Below are positions 1 to 10,600 of a stretch of DNA of 64,000 nt, piece after piece. The notes under the pieces were generated by a model. The model ran no database searches. It saw nothing but the letters and a program-made list of their open reading frames with translations, and was not told the DNA's origin. The position numbers and the translations under genes were made by a program. This stretch comes from Diphasiastrum complanatum (Eukaryota; Streptophyta; Lycopodiopsida; Lycopodiales; Lycopodiaceae), in the NCBI GenBank assembly GCA_029204225.1, contig CM055106.1, forward strand, positions 18,488,149 through 18,552,148. The letters run 5' to 3'. The stretch's first letter is position 1; the number at the start of each line of letters is the position of its first letter.

Positions 1-340
1 CCTAGCAAGTTCTTATAGATCTAGTGATGAGCTTGGAATGCAGGATTCCAAGATTTCTCCTCAGGACAAGATACAGAGAGACTATTCCATTAGGAATGGG
101 TTACTTTTCCGGAATGGAAAAGTTTGTGTGCCAGAAAATGATGATATAAGGGCCCAAATACGCTTGACTTAGTAAAAATGAACTTTTACTGGCCAAACTT
201 AAAAAGTCAGGCATATGTTTGCAAGTGTGCACAATGCCAAGTTAATAAAGCTAAAAGACTTAAGGCAACTGGTTTGTTAATGCCCTTGGAAATTCCCGAA
301 AGAAAGTGGGAAAGCATTTCCATGGCCATTTGATGTACGT
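1..340 (+). pseudogene. Ty3/gypsy chromovirus integrase N-terminus, fragment
   Basis: The + strand still reads as the RNase H/integrase linker and the zinc-binding N-terminus of a gypsy integrase. It closely matches the better-preserved copy on the - strand near 62.6-63.0 kb, including the stretch around the CxxC half of the HHCC finger (CAQC) and the following KWESIS-like stretch. A deletion near position 160 removes the HxxxH half, and the frame is broken several times. The reading stops at about 340, where unrelated DNA begins; the 3' end of the same element family resumes at about 2070. It is dead and cut by the window edge. Confidence 0.75.
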
Positions 341-1160
341 CAATGTAAAATTGTATAGACCAAATTGACCAAGAAATAAAGGCTATCCAGTCTTCCATTC
401 TTTTTGTATAAAACGTATTTTTATTACTCTAACTGATGAATTATGAGTGCAGGTATCATTACCTGAAGACAAGAAATGAAACTGTAGAGCAATCCTAACA
501 GTTTGATATGCAGGTTCTAGAAATAGAATCTAATGATGAGCCATTTGATGGTATGACTTCTAACTTTTTCCTAAGGGTATGTGCAGGTACTAAAAAGAGT
601 ACCTGAAGAATGAATCAAAAGAAGCTTCTTAAAGCTTGAAGACGGTACTTGAAGAAGGCTCAATCGAGTCTATAAAGAAGGCTCAATCGAGTCTATAAAG
701 ACTAGGAGAAGAAACCAAAGGACTGATCACCCTTTGTGTCACACTCCACTATGATTGGGGATGGGCAACCCCTAGAAAAAAAGGGCCTAGGAATTGATGG
801 AAATTATGCAAGGTAAGATGGACATATACAAAGTCTTTCCCATAACATGAAAAACACTTGGGTGGATCCCAATGTTGTAAACAAAGAAAAATGCAACTTG
901 AAAGTGGCTAACATAAAATGTTAGGCTACCTACCTTCTATCCTTATCAATATGTAACTTACCTACTTTTCCACATGGCTTGAAAACCAAAGGACACCTAG
1001 GAAAATGCGCCCTCCTACTCCTCCCCTTTTGCTCTAACTAAGTGAAAAACACTCTCTCATACCTATACACCTCACCCTCTCACTTTACTTATCCTAGAGT
1101 CTCCCTTACACCTCTCACACTCATATTGGACACCTCAGCCACTTTCTAAAGGCTTCACAT
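341..1160. other. unassigned insert in the gypsy copy
   Basis: No gene is visible. The stretch belongs to about 1.7 kb that interrupts the left-edge gypsy copy. It contains a perfect 23-bp tandem duplication (654-676 and 677-699). The whole insert could be a solo LTR of another element, because a TATA box and a CT-rich leader follow it, but I could not identify terminal TG...CA borders. Confidence 0.3.
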
Positions 1161-1164
1161 TCCC

Positions 1165-1172
1165 TATAAAAG
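1165..1172 (+). promoter_or_regulatory. TATA box candidate of a possible solo LTR
   Basis: TATAAAAG lies in a C-rich context about 190 bp upstream of a pure (CT)n tract, an arrangement like an LTR core promoter with a CT-rich leader. No downstream coding sequence is attached. Confidence 0.35.
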
Positions 1173-1359
1173 TACAAACTCGCCCGTCTCCCACATTATT
1201 CATCTTCCATTCATTTTTGCTTTGCCTCTTGCTTTTGCTTTTGTGTGTGTAGGTGCTTGGAAGAAAGCTTGGAGCTATGGCTTGAGGAGGATCTGTCAAG
1301 CTTGGATTGGAACTTCTTTTGGAACCCCTTTCACACACACTCACTTTCTCCTACCTCTT

Positions 1360-1362
<3 letters not shown>

Positions 1363-1415
<53 letters not shown>
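1363..1415 (+). repeat. (CT)n microsatellite
   Basis: About 26 uninterrupted CT units. It is one of eight long (CT/GA)n tracts in the window. Confidence 0.97.
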
Positions 1416-1418
<3 letters not shown>

Positions 1419-1422
1419 AAAA

Positions 1423-1700
1423 CTTCCATCCATGACTTGATGGCCATGCATGTCACACCATCCATGACTTGATGGCTTTGCATGTCACACCATCCATGAC
1501 TTGATGACTTTGCATGTCACATCATCCATAACTTTATGGTCATGCATGTCTGATTTCGGAGTTACATGTCAGATTTTGGAGTTGCATGTCTGATTTCGGA
1601 GTTGCATGTCAGATTTCGGAGTTGCATGTCTGATTTGGGAACTTGCATGTTGGAATTGAAGCTTGCATGTCGGATTGGATTCATGCATGTCATGCCTACT
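1423..1700 (+). repeat. two adjacent minisatellites
   Basis: From about 1423 to 1550 a unit of roughly 37 bp built on CATCCATGACTTGATGGC and GCATGTCACAC is repeated about three to four times. It passes directly into a second array (about 1545-1690) of about 20-21 bp units of the type GCATGTC(A/T)GATTTCGGAGTT, some six to seven copies. Both share GCATGTC, so the second may have grown out of the first. Confidence 0.85.
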
Positions 1701-2069
1701 GATGTCAAATGCCTATGCATGCTCTTTTCTTGATCAGTAAGTCCTTGCATGTCATAAGGAACCACTTTTATTGGTATAAGATTCTTTAAGATCCAAAATC
1801 TGTAACTTATGTTCGATGTAAAGATCTAAGAAATCATATTCCCAAAACCACTGTATATGTAATTGGCCTTGGGCCAATTGATCTTGCATAATTTCAAAAG
1901 AAAAATCCTTCCGAGGGGGGGGTCCCCATCTTGACCCCTCAGCAAGTCTCTTGAATGAATGATTTTGTGGTTGAATGTTAAAGTTCTTTTTCTATACAAC
2001 AGTGCTATGTTGATTTGTTCTTTTTAAGTCACACTTTCTAAAGTCAGGACTTTAGAATTAGTAGACCCT

Positions 2070-2239
2070 CACCTCAGGTTCACAGTCAACGTGGGCTCAG
2101 GAACCGGTAGGTAACTGAGTACTTGGTTCGTTGGAAAGGAAGTTCCGAGGACGATGATACTTGGGAAAAGGAACATGACCTTAAACTAAGGTTCCCTGGA
2201 TTCCTTCCTTAGATAAGGAATTTTTTAAGGAAGAGGAAA
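2070..2239 (+). pseudogene. Ty3/gypsy chromodomain C-terminus and polypurine tract
   Basis: The + strand encodes the end of a chromovirus polyprotein. The reading YLVRWKGSSEDDDTW followed by the stretch ending RFPGFLP and a stop is nearly identical to the - strand copy ending at 61588. A stop replaces the codon just before this stretch. A purine-rich run (aaggaagaggaaa, about 2227-2239) precedes the LTR start and fits a polypurine primer. Confidence 0.8.
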
Positions 2240-2285
2240 TGTTAGGGACCCAACTCCCTTGGGTCCCAAACCCAAACTTGAGATC
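2240..2285 (+). repeat. start of gypsy 3' LTR, truncated
   Basis: TGTTAGGGACCCAACTCCC and the next bases match the LTR start at 61571 (- strand). The two diverge after about 46 bp, where LINE-derived sequence starts. The LTR start holds an inverted repeat, GGGACCCAA/TTGGGTCCC. Confidence 0.75.
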
Positions 2286-3030
2286 TCACAGCCCCTATCA
2301 CATGGCCTACGCTATCGTCTTGGGTAGTTGCGCATTTCCTCTCATCAGCTTGCTATTGAGGCCGGTCGTGCATGGGATATCCCCTGGGAGCGTCGTCTAT
2401 GTCGCTTGTGCTCGTTGCAGGAGGTGGAAGATGAAGCCCATTTCCTCCTCAGATGTCCGTTGTATTATGAGATACGGGGGAGGTATTAATGTCTCTTTCG
2501 CAATGGCCCGTATACACTTCGCAGTTTTGTCTCTTATACTGATGCTCTTTGCTTGGGACTTCTTGTTCGTGAGATGCTTACTCTTCGTCAGTCTCATCTG
2601 CCTATACCAGATCACCTGGGGTTAGACTCCCAACAGCTGCTTCTCACTGGCGTCTTTCGGACTCGAGCACATGCTGATGACTCCGATGATGAGATTCCGA
2701 TCCCTGTGCCACCGCGGAAGAAGCCCAAATGTAGTCGCCACTTGCCTCCATCAGGGCCCACCGTACACTCCACTCAGCGGACACTTCACACTTACTTTCG
2801 CTGATATGTACTTATTCTCCACCTAGCCCGGGTTGTGGGCATTGGTACTATTTCTATAGTTCTTCTGTTATACCTGGCCCGGGTTGTGGGCTTATTTCAC
2901 TGTTGCTTTGTTCTACTTTCATTCGTAGCTAGTTTATAGCATTTTACGGCCATGTCCTCCTATGGATGATGCTCCCACTGTTGCTTGTACATATTTTCTT
3001 TTTTCAAAATAATAAATTCAAATAGATTAT
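2286..3030 (+). pseudogene. non-LTR retrotransposon 3' end, zf-RVT-like tail
   Basis: Read across a frame change near 2460-2560, the + strand gives a tail like that after the reverse transcriptase of some plant non-LTR elements: RRLCRLC, then EDEAHFLLRCPLY, then a hydrophilic C-terminus ending at the stop after TLHTYFR (2804). The CxxC...HFLLxC pattern is the clue. The following untranslated part has two copies of a CCCGGGTTGTGGGC-centred repeat (about 2825 and 2876) and ends near an A/T-rich AATAATAAA stretch. It interrupts the gypsy LTR. No reverse transcriptase domain is present. Confidence 0.55.
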
Positions 3031-3266
3031 AGGAATCAGGAGTTAGGAGAGCCACCCCTGGGCATCGGAGGACAAGCCTCCTGTGAGTCCTCAGGAGGTA
3101 GGGCAGGTGCATGTAGGAGCTCTCGTAACGACTCTAGTGCCTATGTGCAGCCCGCATCAATCTCATGTCCTCATAAGCGTAGCAGGTTTGCCTTTATCCG
3201 AGCAGGGCCACCTGTGTATCTATCATCTATGTAGTCTGACACTTAACAGTTGAATGTTCAGTGTTC

Positions 3267-3891
3267 CCAAGTTGCATGGGAACGGCGTTCCGGAGGCATA
3301 GGGTTCCGGAATGCAGCGTTCCAGAACGTTAGAACCTAACAGAAAAATTATAATTAAAACTTCCTACATTGTTTAGATACATGGTATTCTTATGCCTGGT
3401 TCCCTCTTACCACTATGGTGCTGCTCTGTGAACTATGTTCATAAAAGAAGCAGATTAATAATTAAAAGTTAGACCATAGATTCTAAATATTTCTAATTTT
3501 GTTACCAACGTCGTCATGCGCTAGTTTATCCTAGAAGAGATGGATGCTCGAGCGTAGTCACAAAGAATTGCAATTAAAAGGTCTTGGAATCGATCCCAAT
3601 CAGGTCTATTGAAAATTTTGCTAAAAGTATGAATTTGTTTATGTGTTACAAGTGATTAGGATATTAGTCTTTCTTTTGCACATCTATATAGTATTGAAGG
3701 TTTTAGCATATTCTTACATCCTGATTCCAAAATGCTTAGAATATGATATCTAATACAAGGTATTTAAATGTGTTTTAGATGCTTTTTTATGGCTATTTTT
3801 CTTTTCTAAGACATCTTAAAAAAAAAAACCTGTTCCGGAACGGAACGTGATCGGAACTCTAGGTTCCGGAATGCAACGCATCTATGCAGTG
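3267..3891. mobile_element. short non-autonomous DNA element, copy 1 (GTTCCGG-rich)
   Basis: About 625 bp that match 6618-7223 over their length, with GTTCCGGAA-type motifs crowded at both ends and an A/T-rich middle without coding capacity. The copy is flanked by AGTGTTC on both sides (3260-3266 and 3892-3898), a candidate target duplication. The ends share GTTGCAT in inverted form. The hAT superfamily is likely from the 7-8 bp duplication, but no matching transposase is seen. Confidence 0.6.
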
Positions 3892-3898
3892 AGTGTTC

Positions 3899-4643
3899 AA
3901 AGTTCAAACTGCAGTTTTCACAGCTACTACTTACATGTGATACTAGATAGAAACTTGAAATTGAAAGTTGAAACTAACTATCACCATTTACGGTTTAAAC
4001 TTTACCTGCAGGTCCACCGCTTTGTGCCCGATGTGCCATAGTTTGCTTCGATTGTCACATGATCCCATGAGGGATCCCTAACCTTTGGCATCGTACTACG
4101 TAGGCTAGTCCTAATTCCTATCTAATACAACCACCTAAACCCTAAACCCTAATACCTAATTCCCTATCACCAATTACCTAATTCCTAATACCTATTTAAT
4201 ATTATCTATTATCTTTCAAAGTTCACTCCCCAACCTTCAACCTTCAACCTACTTACTAGTTACTACCTACTTAGTACTAAGACTTTCTAACTTCTAACTT
4301 CTAACACACTCCCTCCTCTAAAGCCTCCAGGCTCACACTCCTAAATTCTAAGCTCTCTCCCAGGTCCCTCTCCCTGGCTAAGTCATACTGTTTTTCTGTA
4401 GAATGGACTTATAGTCCATTGTGGTGTTGATTTCAAACTTAAAGTTGTGAGCCATCTATCTGTCATGCAAATGTTATAGTAATGTTGTCATTTTGGGCTC
4501 TCAAGGTCCATTCTTATGTTCTTGATCTCATGTATTTTCCTCGCTGAACATCTTGAATTTCGTGTACTATGTAGTTAATTGAATTTGCAAAAGATTGCTG
4601 CTTCTGTATAAGGTATTGAACATTTATTTCTTTGTCAAAGCAG
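3899..4643. other. intron or upstream region of the GNAT gene
   Basis: No coding exon was recognised. It contains degenerate CCTAA/CCTAAT-type repeats near 4085-4200 and pyrimidine-rich sequence before the acceptor at 4642-4643. The missing 5' exon(s) of the acetyltransferase must lie here or further left. Confidence 0.4.
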
Positions 4644-7600
4644 AGTGAACTTTTCGACATCCAAGGTTGTCACCAGATCAATTTTGAAAAAAACATTGAG
4701 TTGTACGGGTCTTCATGTTGACACCTCTGGCTCTATGAGTAGCAGCAAGCCAATGAAACTTGATGAATCCCATGATATTCTTCAAGATCGAGCACAAAGA
4801 GTCTTTGATTCATACAATATTCAAGAGGCTGAATCCGATGAAGAATTTTGGGTAAGGTTTGGTTCTACACCTTTTGAAATTGTAGGCCACATGAAAAACA
4901 CATAATCGTGGCAATTGCATCTTTTATGCTTTGGAAAAGTGTCTTGCTATATTGGAAAAAATAAGAGATGTGGACCTGGTGGTCTTGTAGGCTGCAGCAT
5001 GGTTGCGTGCTGAGTGTCATTGTGAGCATCAAACATCTGCCAGGTAGCTAAAATTCATGGTTGGATCTCCTTCGCCATAAACGTTCTCTATTCACGTTGG
5101 GCATCTTGGTGGTGGTTTTGTGAGAAGAATCTGTTTACTTGATTGTGAGTCATAAACAGCTAACTCGTGTTCTATCCATACGTATATATAAATGGATAGC
5201 TTTGGTTTATTTTTGCATGGTGGCTATCCATAGACATTACTGAATATTTTTCATGTGGTAGGTATGTTGAAAGCACCAAGAAGAAGTTCGCAGAAGAGGT
5301 ACCACTGATTAATCTCGATTTTCATAGTTGTTAGCCACAGATAAAAGTTGTAAAACTAGGTTTTATCATTGAAAATCCATGCATCAATAGCCTTCGAGAA
5401 AGTCTAAGGCTCGACATTTCTAGTGGCATGTTCTTGTGATGAGCATCATCAAACTAGTTTAGAATTGGGCACCTCTGTGCTGAAGTTTATGCTTGATATG
5501 GATTGCATAAATAGCTCTTATACTTAGAAGGCTTAAGACTAGTCAAAATGAACAAAGATAACATCTATTGGCACAAGCTTCGTCACAAGTGTCCTTTGGT
5601 TCAAAAGAAACTAGCACTTCATTTATTGGCATTTCTTTCTCTGCTAGGCTTCGTGATAATCAAGGGTGCTTTGTGCCTTCAAAGATGTCATAGAAAATCT
5701 AACACATTCTCCTTTATAGAAATGCGTGATCTTTACACATTTGATCACTGCCTATTCAAGGGTGCTAATGACTCAAATAGGGTATATTTCCTTGGGGCCT
5801 TCTAAAACACCATTTCATTGCTTTGGATCCAACTTGAGTCACCTGATTGAAAAATGAAGGGGCCCAACAATATTTTATGTAAGTATTGATGATCGTATGG
5901 TGAAGCGCACAAGGTCCTGAAGGGACATGCTTTGTGAGGAATGTTTCAAGGAGGAGAGACCTAGAGAGTTATAGTAGGGTGTGCATGTATTACAATATAT
6001 TGACTAGTAATTTGTGAGTTTTCCAATACATATCTCTTTTGGATAGGTTTAATGACATTAAGAGGTTTATTCAACTTCTTGACATAATGAGGTTGGTTAG
6101 ACCTATAGTACTTCTCAAACTATTAGCCAGATTGGGCCTACTTTGGCACTACGTTGGCTAATAATCATTGGCCGTCGAAGTTGGCTTCCCTCGTTGATGT
6201 ATGTGATTAAATTTTGAGTGGTTAACCTATTTTTCTTGCTATCAATTGACAATTTTGGATCCTGTTCACCTTTAGTTATGATGAAATTCACACAGAACAT
6301 GGAAAGTATCAAAGGCGATGAAGCTTTATTGATCAAGTGAATTGTGAATCACTTATAGAACGAAAAGATCTCCATGAGAATGTTGAATAGTTGCATATCT
6401 AAGCTTGTACCCACCTACGCTCAGCTATGCCAGTCTTAGCTCCCTAGAAGATTCAAATTGGGAAGGTTCAGATCGCAATTTAGATTGATTCAATTTTTTT
6501 TCGAAGATTGTTGTTTAAGATTCAAAATACTTTGTATAAAAGATTAGCCCAAATAGTTTTCAATTTTTTCCCTTTCATACTAAAAAGTTGCATATAGATA
6601 GATTTATTTATATACTACTAAGTTGCATCGGTACGACATATCGGAGGCATAGGGTTCCGGAACGAGCGTTTTGGAATGCAGTATTCCGGTACATCGGAAC
6701 CCGAAAAAAGTAATAATAATAATTAAAATCAAAACTTCCTACATTGTTTAGATACATGGTATTCTTATGCCTAGTTCCCTCTTACAACTATGGTGCTACT
6801 CTGTGAACTATGTTCATAAAAGAAACAGATTAATCATTAAAAGCTAGACCATAGATTCTAAATATTTCTAATTATGTTGCAAACGTCATCATTCGCTAGT
6901 TTATCCTAGAAGAGATGGATGCTCGAGCGTAGTCACAGACGAATGGCAATTCAAATGTCTTGGAATTGATCCCAATTAGGTCTATTGAAAATTTTGCTAA
7001 AAGTATGAATGTGTTTAAATGTTACAAGTGATTAGGATATTAGTCATTGTATTATCTTTCTTTTGCACATCTAGATAGTATTGTTAGTAAAATTAAAGTT
7101 TTTAGCATGTTCTTACATCTTGATTCCGGAATGCTTAGGAATTTTACAAAAGAAAAGAACGTTCTGAAATTTCTGGAACGTGATCGGAACTCTATGTTCC
7201 GGAATGCAATGCATCTATGATATTATACTAGAGTACGGATTATGATTCAAAGCTAGATGGTCCCAATAATAGTGCATTTGATTAAGAACTATTCCTAAAA
7301 AGTGACAGTTCCACTTAACGACTTAAAGGTTTAAATGACAATAGGTTGCATAACCCAACTTTGAAACAGTTGTACTAAAGATCTGGTCCTTAACTCTCCC
7401 TTGTCCTAAAAAACACGATGTTTTATATTGTTGGTGAAGAAATCATAAGGAAAATTAGTACAATATGATCATGAAGAATTTCAATACTTTAGAAGTAATG
7501 GCTCACTCAAAACAAATGTTTGGTACAATAGCATACAATGGGAACTGTAAAAACATCCTAGTTTCAAGGTACATTGTCTATAAAGGTCAACTATGTGACC

Positions 7601-10600
7601 CCACAAGAAATTAGTTTCATGGTCATGAGGCTACAAGCCATACTTGGACAATAGCCACGTGAATAGAAGGAAAGACGTCATTTTCCAACTGCAAACGGCT
7701 AGGGTCTCAACGGTCAAAATTCGCCGCATCTTTGACAACTTTTCAGGCAGTCACGCTGGGTCATTGCTTGTGATGCACTGGTCCCAGCTTGGGACAGATG
7801 TCCACTCCGGTCACCGGCCATCGCCAATACTTGGCCTCACGCCCTCTAGTAAGCGGCCATGTCGAGGTCATGCTAGTGCCGAGATTGGGCTCTAACAATC
7901 CTTACCACTTTTGACAAGTCATCGGTCTTCGATGACAAACTCTAGGTAAGACTTTTGCAAACATTGTCATGTCTCCCAAATAGCATCTGACAATGGCCGC
8001 CTTTTCCAAGTCAATAGATACTCTTGGAGGAGACGATTCCTGAATTGTCGCTCCCTCAGATCTAGAACTTTCTCTACCCCATAACCTGTAGTGTCTTTCT
8101 CTTCCAGAGACACAAGACCTTCCACAAGTTATCACCATCATGCAAACATCATTTTGAGTTTGCTAACATGAAACATTAGATGCACCTTGCATCCCAAGGG
8201 TAGTTGTAGCTTGTAAGCTACCTAGCTAACTTTCTTATGGTCCAGAATACCTAGGAGATATCTTGGTACACTTTCCTGTGCATAGCACCTTCGACTTGGA
8301 AGGGACTAGTAAATATACCCATTCTCCTAAATTCCCGATAGGTACAGTTCTCACGAGTATAGCTTTCTGCCGTAGCCACTACCTTAGACAGGTCATGTCG
8401 TCTCTAACCTCTTCTGCATTTGGGTTAAAAACTCTGCAGCGCTAGGCACCTTCCGTGGAATCCTATGGTAGTTGGGCTAGCTGGCCTATAACCATAGTTG
8501 AGCTCAAAAGGGCTCAATTCTATGGACATTTGTCTCTTGTCATTATTCGCAAACTCTACTAAGATCAAACGCTTCACTTGGTCTGCCTGCGTACCACTAA
8601 CATATGCATTCTTCCAAGATCTGATTAACCCTCTTTGTCTAGCCGTCCGTCTGAGGATACTTAGTACTACTTATCCGCAACTGTGTTCCCAGCTTGGCAA
8701 ATACCTCTGTCCAAAAACTACGGAAGTCCATGCAACCTGACCACACTCTAGATAAACAGCTCAGCTACTTGCAGAGCTGTGACCTTCTTAGTTGTTGTGA
8801 TGAAATGGGCCATCTTGGCAAATCTATCTATCACTACGATGATGGAGCTATACCCAGCTTGGGCCTAGGTAGACTGACAATAAAATCCATAGAGATTCTT
8901 TCCCACCTTCTTGTAGGTATCTCAAGTGGATGTAGCAAGCCCAATGGACTTACTCTCCCGGCCTTGCTCACCTGACAAGTCATGCAACGTTGGATGTACT
9001 CCTTTACGCTTCGCTGCAGTCGTGGCCATAAATGATGCCTTCTTACAAGCTCACTGTTCTTATCAATAGCAAGGTGCCCTCCGTAAAGACTATCATGGCA
9101 TTCATAAAGTATCTTACTACGAAGATCCTTCACTATTTTCATTTCTCAACAACATACCTTCACGATGTGTGTGCCTCTACGAAATGGATAGGTGAAGCTG
9201 AGTCTTCTGTTTGGTCGACTATCTTGCGCGCATTATGCCACACACTGACAATGTGGGTCCTTTTGCTGATCCCTCTTAATCTCCTCCATGAGATCACTAT
9301 CAACTACAGTAACGCTCATCTGATGCAGTGTCCGCGATAGTGCATCAACAACCACATTTTCCTTCTCTTTTCAGAAGCGAACCTCCAAATAAAATTCCTG
9401 CATCAGCTCGGCCCACTGAGCTTGGCGGCCCTTCAAATTTGGCTGAGTGCAAAAATACCTTAAAGTATAATGGTCTGTGTACACATAAAACTCGACGTTG
9501 TACAAATAGTGTTGCCACACCTTGAGTGCATGTATGATCGCATACAGCTCTTGCTCGTGTGTGGGATATCTCTATTGAGCTGGTGTCAACTTTTTATCTC
9601 AAAAGCTATTGGTCTACTACCCTCTTGTAACAACCCAGGAATAGTTTCTAACAAACCCCGGTAGAACTTACAAAAGCCCAAAATAGATTGTAACTAGTTA
9701 TGCACGTGCGAAATGAAATTTTATAGTGGGCTGCTTACTCACACACCACTGCTTACCAAGTACAATATCAAACTCAGCTAATATAGTGATCTCAAAGTCT
9801 AACTTCTCGGCATACGTCTAAATAGACAAAGATGCTTGAGAGACTAGAGATTTCTTACAAGACTTGAAACATGATCAAACATGCTCGAAGAAGCATCAGA
9901 CAAGCTCAAGATCAAGCAAGAAGGTACGTAAATCTGCAAAAGTGGATAGTACAATTCAAAGCTAGGGGAGATTTTCTAAGAGTTCCATAAGATTCTAAAG
10001 CCCTAAATACGAGCATCAATGTCAAGTTTTCTCCTAGGTATTGTGGTCCTTTTGAGCAGATCAGACAAGAAGCCGTTCTAGTCAAGCCCATAGGTTTACA
10101 AGAACTTCCTTATGAACCAGAAGCAAAGGTTCTTAAATTTGGTAAATTTCAAGATGTACAATCTTCTCCTTATCATTGTTGTAAGAGATGGACACCAAAG
10201 TCGAAGGCTTAGCCAAATTTATCTAGATGTGCTCTGAGACTCGGGAGAATCACTCATGTTGGTCTTTTAGGGCATTCTTGGTGCGTCCAAGTCAGCTTTA
10301 ACAACATTCGCTCTATGGCTGAGTTTGGTGACTTGCATGTCCTAATTCTTGTTGTTCGTTTCTCATTTGGGTTCATGTTAAAGCGGATTCATGGGGGACT
10401 TGGCTACAGTGTTAGAGTTCCTACATGAGGGTGATCCCAGGAGTGGCAAATGAGATTTTTCGTATTAGCAAATCTGGAGTACTGGTGGTGAAGAGTCGAA
10501 TGCCAACAAGATCATCAATTAGGAACTAATACTTGAATGGGTAGTATTGTACCATAGGTCCAGCGGTACTCGGTACCATGGATCCCGGTACCACGGGACC

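Noticed and set aside
4135-4200. Telomere-like CCCTAAA repeats
   Set aside because: Only two adjacent CCCTAAA-like units within degenerate CCTAAT sequence; not a telomeric array.
5548-5805. 85-residue + strand frame after GNAT exon 3
   Set aside because: Lies in intron 3 without domain or splice support; the acetyltransferase reading continues at 17167 instead.
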